Of a stretch of DNA of 64,000 bases, positions 59,626-64,000 are shown piece by piece. The stretch covers positions 73,970,618 to 74,034,617 of the forward strand of contig CM049317.1 of assembly GCA_026874595.1 (NCBI GenBank), written 5' to 3'. Each line of letters starts with the position of its first letter. Positions within the stretch are counted from its first letter, which is position 1. Under the pieces are notes generated by a model. The model was not told where the DNA came from and did not search any database. It saw only the letters and a list, made by a program, of their open reading frames with translations. Position numbers and translations under genes: made by a program. This DNA comes from Sipunculus nudus. Taxonomy: Eukaryota > Annelida > Sipuncula > Golfingiida > Sipunculidae.

Positions 59626-59797
59626 TGTTTACACATGATTACATAAAAGATTGCCTTATTTACATGTATACATGTATTTTTTTTTTTACTTTGCACATCA
59701 GAGGATTGAGATTTATATATAGAAGTTTACATATTTATTGCTAAAATGTGTTGTTATGGTAATATGGTCATTTTATTAAATTTTACTATATAGTTAA

Positions 59798-59836
<39 letters not shown>

Positions 59837-59976
59837 ACTCTTTGACTTTATACTATAATATAATCTAGTTCCCATTTGATCAACTCTCCAAATAGTTGAA
59901 TGGGTGATAAAGAAACAGTGTGTCTGCCAGAAAGATTCAAACTCAAACTCTCTCTCTATATATATATATATATATT

Positions 59977-60031
<55 letters not shown>

Positions 60032-60119
60032 ATTATATATTATACATATATACGCAAACACCTGGAGCAAAGGAGTATACATATATAATTATGGATATAT
60101 TAATATACTGTTTCTTTGG

Positions 60120-61228
60120 GGTTCAGCAAGCTGGTATCTGACACAATAACTATCATCGGATATAGGGTCGCCAATCTTTAGATTGGTCAGATCCAGTAAC
60201 CAATTTGAAGATTGATCAGTCAATTTTATCGATCCCCTGGGAAGCAGATTTCGAAATGGCGAGACTGGGTCAAATCAAATAACCAATGTCGGTAAAGATG
60301 GGTCAAGCCCATTTACCGATCCCAAATGTCTGGGGAATAGGTTCAACTCGGCACGGGCCAATCTGCCTGCCGGTGTTTACATATATACTGATAATAATAA
60401 TATGTATATAAATATTTTATCAATAAATAAGATATCACTATATAATGTATATATATATTCTTTACTTTTATTATATCAACAGTAAAATAAGACAAACATT
60501 TTAATGTTTTAAATTTATATATAAAAAAATCAATAATGTACCAGGTAAAATGTTACATGCCATAATTATATATTTTCTTTATTAATATCATATTTTACAT
60601 CATTTTGTCGTAAACCACTTTTTTCATATTTTCATTGGTTAATGTATGTTACATGATTTTACATTATATAAATTGTATATTTTCGAACAGGGTCCTGTGG
60701 CGGATCAGCCATTTTTTTCTGATCGGGTTTATAGCTGCATAGTTTTTATTCAAATGAATTAAATAAATAAACTATTAAACTTTTTAAACTTTCCACTAAT
60801 CAGTTTTTTTCTATATATATATAATACAACATCCCCAATTCGAATATTAACTTCAACATTGTAAGAAATAGATTAATATTCGCCAGTCTGCATGGGCCCA
60901 AATTGGGATAAGTTACTTTAAAGTTGGTTAAAAAATTAATAGATATTTTCAGTGTTTTTAATTTACCGTCCTTTTTCGAGGGTGATATAAATTGAATACC
61001 TCAGTCGATCCCAAAGCTATATAGTTGTTTATTGGTAGATCATACTAGCGGTGTCATCCTGTTTGACTCGGGGATCATAGAGGAACATTTATTTATTTAT
61101 TTTTATTCAAAATTGTATGCATGAGTCGGTAGGTCATGACCATATATTGGTTCTGACCCATTATGCGATCGGTTATCGGGTCCACCTATCTTAAGATATG
61201 ATGAGTCAGATTGGAAGATGGCGCGCAA
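60120..61228 (-). mobile_element. CCAATAACCGATC/ATCTTAAGAT element, copy 3
   Basis: Ends GATTGGAAGATGGCGCGCAA (61209-61228), the reverse complement of the left termini of copies 1 and 2. Left part (60130-60370): ATCGGATATAGGGTCGCC, ATCTTTAGATTGGTCAG, AATAACCAATGTCGG, CATTTACCGATCCC. The middle shares AACTTTCCACT (60789-60799) and a degraded AATGTACCAGGTA with the other copies. At 61118-61200: CATGAGTCGGTAGGTCATGA and CGGTTATCGGGTCCACCTATC. This copy keeps the terminus the others have lost. Its own left terminus is eroded, so strand is nominal. Confidence 0.75.
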
Positions 61229-61512
61229 TATATACACTAAATGTGTCTTCATTCTTATAAATTAAAACCTCGAGACACAGACATGCATCAACCAATTCAT
61301 ACATGCCTTCATCGGCGATCGTTAATAATGTGAGACAGCGCATCAAACGCTTCCCGTATCCTCTTAATTCTCTGTCTTTTTTAAATTCATTTGGTCCGGA
61401 AAAAGTCCTCGACGGTTTCTGCTTGACAGATGATAAATGAGTCGTCGTATATTCTATAATTATTGCAATTAACGTATGTGCACTTATATTTACTCAAACA
61501 CATTTATACATT

Positions 61513-61515
<3 letters not shown>

Positions 61516-61582
<67 letters not shown>

Positions 61583-61590
61583 TATATCTT
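61516..61590. repeat. (AT)n microsatellite
   Basis: About 75 bases, mostly AT dinucleotides. Confidence 0.93.
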
Positions 61591-62164
61591 TATCGTGTAA
61601 TAGGGACTGGAATAATACAATTTTGCACAAACATATATGCTTATACATGTATATTATCTATACGTAATATACATTCTACATAATATTCTATAATCTGTTC
61701 TAGATTATAGAGATGTTTATGTAAAGAAATTATTAATGAATCTGTCTTTTTCCTCAAATATATATAAGATTATATATGTATATAATAATTATAATATTAA
61801 CTCATTCCTTACCTTAAAAATTGAAAAGTCATGCTATCAGCAAAACATTCATTCATTGAGAAAACTTATCAATTTGTAGGGGTTTTAATTCTCAATTTTC
61901 AATCTGGAACGGGACGGTTGCGGGCTAAAGGCTTGATGTGACGGGCTCTATATAATTTCCGTACCTTATATGTATTAAAAGTTTATATATATATATATAT
62001 ATATACATATATACACACACATCCGTATACAAACCCAAAGGAACATCTAAATTACACGAATATTCCAAACACAAACACGAACACACAGAATATGTAATCG
62101 TCTGACTCACAAAAGCTACTACACCTACAGTTAATTAGTCTGACTATATTTTTTGTTTCACAGT

Positions 62165-62520
62165 TTTTTATTGAAAGGAAATGTGGGCGTACCCAATACA
62201 ACCGTATGTCGCTCAGTGACATCGGCCATGCTAATTTTAATTAAACATCGTAAATATCCCATAATCGACACGCGAATTTGTATTTAAAGCGGCTCTTCAT
62301 TATGTTGCTTGGTAAATAAAATCTGCACGCCCACCTGCCGACAGCTTACCTGTCACACGAAAGGGCTATAATATATCGTCCTACGAATTACGCCATCTGT
62401 CAAAATTGCAAAGCGAATCTCGGCCGATATCAAACTCGATCGACATACTGCATGTGTACATGATGGCATATTCATTATGCACAGTTACGTGGTAATTTTT
62501 AACACTGATTATGAATTAAC
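62165..62520. promoter_or_regulatory. Candidate regulatory block just upstream of Gbx exon 2
   Basis: A repeat-free block 0.4-0.7 kb before the homeodomain exon. It contains TAATTTTAATTAAA (62231-62244; paired homeodomain cores), a CACCTG E-box (62332-62337), TGACATCGGCCATGC (62218-62232) and CATATTCATTATGCAC (62466-62481; POU-like). Function is inferred from motif density only. Confidence 0.38.
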
Positions 62521-62670
62521 GATAGAAAAAGATGTTTTAAATATTTATTTCACCCAAAGTGATATATGTATATATAATATCATATACATACATGTAAATG
62601 TAGATATATGCCGTTTTACTTAAAAGTAATACGAGATACGAGATATAAAAAGCTTTATCTTTTTATATTA

Positions 62671-62713
<43 letters not shown>

Positions 62714-62893
62714 CATATTCGTATCTTTTTTACTCAAATCGAATATTCATACTTCGAAATACCAATTTCAGCACGTATTTACCTTGTTATGCATGTGTGG
62801 ACATAGACAAGGTGAGTGTGGTTTATTGTCATGTTTATGATATATACAGCCATAAAATCATCGATTTCATATATGTCGCCTATATATTTTCAG

Positions 62894-63360
62894 ATATAGG
62901 TCATGATCCGAAGGACGATCTTTTAGGGGACACCGTTGATGATCTAGATGAACTGGGCACGAACGTTACCGAGTGTGGCCGAATGTCACCCGAACATTCC
63001 CGAAACAGCAAGTCAAGACGAAGAAGAACGGCGTTCACAAGCGAACAACTGCTGGAACTGGAGAAAGAATTCTTGAGTAAGAAATATTTAAGTTTAACTG
63101 AGCGATCACAAATTGCACAGAGCTTGAACTTAAGTGAGGTACAAGTTAAAATCTGGTTTCAAAATCGGCGGGCGAAATGGAAGAGAGTAAAAGCAGGCAT
63201 ATTGAGTAATAGTCGGGCCACCCCTCACGGCCACGTGACTCCATCTGACCAGAACAAACCAAAAATAGTCGTTCCTATCCCCGTCCATGTAAACAGGATG
63301 GCCATCCGATCACAACATCAGCAAATGGAGAGAGGGCCCCGGCCCACCAAACCCTCATGA
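62894..63360 (+). CDS. Gbx: Gbx homeobox transcription factor, exon 2 (homeodomain)
   Basis: Joins exon 1 at phase 1 (codon 251 becomes Asp) and ends at TGA, giving a 405-residue nuclear DNA-binding protein. An acidic stretch (residues 255-271) precedes the homeodomain (residues 291-350; 63013-63192), which begins [20 protein letters not shown] and ends [15 protein letters not shown], with Gln50 and Asn51 as in Antennapedia-class factors. [11 protein letters not shown] and AKWKRVKAG are diagnostic of GBX. The C-terminal [20 protein letters not shown] (residues 374-393) matches the conserved GBX tail, which separates it from other NK/Hox-type factors. GBX (Drosophila unplugged) patterns the anterior nervous system next to the Otx domain. 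The frame is open upstream to 62608, but that part is intron. Confidence 0.97.
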
Positions 63361-63505
63361 CGAACGCTGCAGCCGTTAATATAAACCCTTGTATACGTTA
63401 TCAATGTGTTCAGTTTACCCATCGTCCGAGCCAAACGTCTCCAGTGATGTTTTATAAAGGTCACGCCATTTTTTAATATAATGCTTCATACATTAACAAG
63501 AAGAA

Positions 63506-63558
<53 letters not shown>

Positions 63559-63605
63559 GCTATTAAAGCTGACAATTGATTGTGAGTAATATGCGTGTAT
63601 GTCAT

Positions 63606-63649
<44 letters not shown>

Positions 63650-63839
63650 TTTGCTCGTAACTTCAGTATTTAATTTCTTTTGGGAAATTTGTTTAATACC
63701 AATCACGTCACAGTTATACAATTGGGTGGGAAAATGTATAAACTATATAAAGAAAATGTGAAAATGACATTAACACGCATTGAAAATCACACCGGACCTA
63801 TTGCATTTTCTATTTCATTTGCTAACTATATATATATTA

Positions 63840-63885
<46 letters not shown>

Positions 63886-64000
63886 AGAATAAAAACATAA
63901 AAAAATAAATAATAACATAAATGGACACACATGTGCACTCACAGATAAAAAGCTTATCTATAAGGACCGAGAAAAAGGCACAATATATAAAGTTCCTTGT
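63361..64000. other. Gbx 3' flank and UTR
   Basis: Three (AT)n tracts (63508-63557, 63608-63647 and 63827-63880) lie within 520 bases of the stop. AATAAA at 63888-63893 could be a polyadenylation signal, but such strings are common in this composition. No further gene. Confidence 0.5.

Larger units (their letters stand above)
48013..62893 (+). other. Gbx intron (14,881 bp)
   Basis: GTAAGT donor and a pyrimidine-poor TATATTTTCAG acceptor, phase 1 on both sides. GBX genes typically have one intron between the N-terminal and homeodomain exons; this one is long. It holds three copies of one inverted-repeat family (49592, 52948, 60120), the ATTGGT-tiled element at 51790, and (AT)n tracts at 50110-50158, 50244-50284, 50677-50755, 51571-51625, 52863-52946, 54380-54420, 55919-55968, 56360-56452, 56793-56856, 57010-57061, 57213-57266, 59804-59833, 59959-60050, 61516-61590 and 62675-62710. 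Five or six microsatellite-free, GC-richer islands stand out and are listed separately. No other gene is seen. Confidence 0.9.

Noticed and set aside
62608-62893. Gbx homeodomain frame starting at the upstream ATG (62608)
   Set aside because: This part is low-complexity, reads through (AT)n and ends at a splice acceptor. The conserved Gbx N-terminus is in exon 1.

Overview
The window is nuclear DNA from an animal. It is AT-rich, has spliced genes, long introns and a very heavy load of (AT)n microsatellites, minisatellites and small inverted-repeat elements. The two recognisable genes are metazoan. A complete Gbx homeobox gene, decayed CR1/L2-type retrotransposon sequence, several tRNA-derived SINE heads and many non-autonomous DNA elements suggest a bilaterian invertebrate, perhaps a lophotrochozoan. 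Nothing in the sequence fixes the phylum.

Layout. (1) 1-16.6 kb is a diverged tandem duplication carrying a two-exon gamma-glutamylaminecyclotransferase gene (GGACT). Unit 1 (about 1-8.33 kb) keeps only a frameshifted exon 2 (4735-5095) behind a decayed non-LTR retrotransposon (3480-4345). Unit 2 (about 8.34-16.57 kb) keeps an intact gene, with exons at 11174-11362 and 13528-13887. A third, much younger copy of the last 1.8 kb of the unit lies at 22484-24319. (2) 16.6-43 kb holds no gene I can support. It contains inverted-repeat elements, a 41-bp minisatellite (29738-30612), a 2.9-kb complex of 48-bp and 33-bp repeats with a 391-bp higher-order period (35190-38120), and a 44-bp minisatellite (38559-39403). 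(3) 43.3-47.26 kb is upstream DNA of Gbx with several GC-richer, repeat-free islands, a perfect TCF/LEF motif and paired CCAAT boxes. (4) 47262-63360 is Gbx: exon 1 encodes an N-terminal FTIDSLM motif, a 14,881-bp intron follows, and exon 2 encodes the homeodomain and the conserved C-terminus. The joined product is 405 residues.

The most unusual signal is a recurring architecture. At least seven element families in this one window have inverted-repeat ends and an interior tiled with degenerate short words, different in each family, in both orientations: GATCATCCGTG/CACCGTG, AATCGATCATCGG, GAGTCCAAGTCC, GGGGTATAAACTGGCC, GGCGGATGAACGAGG, ATTGGTTAAACCAAT, and CCAATAACCGATC with ATCTTAAGAT. One shows a clean hAT-type 8-bp target duplication and another a TA duplication. 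Two lie against (AT)n tracts in the Gbx intron.

The two genes are not functionally linked. GGACT is a metabolic enzyme of gamma-glutamylamine breakdown, and Gbx is a developmental transcription factor with a long intron that probably carries enhancers.
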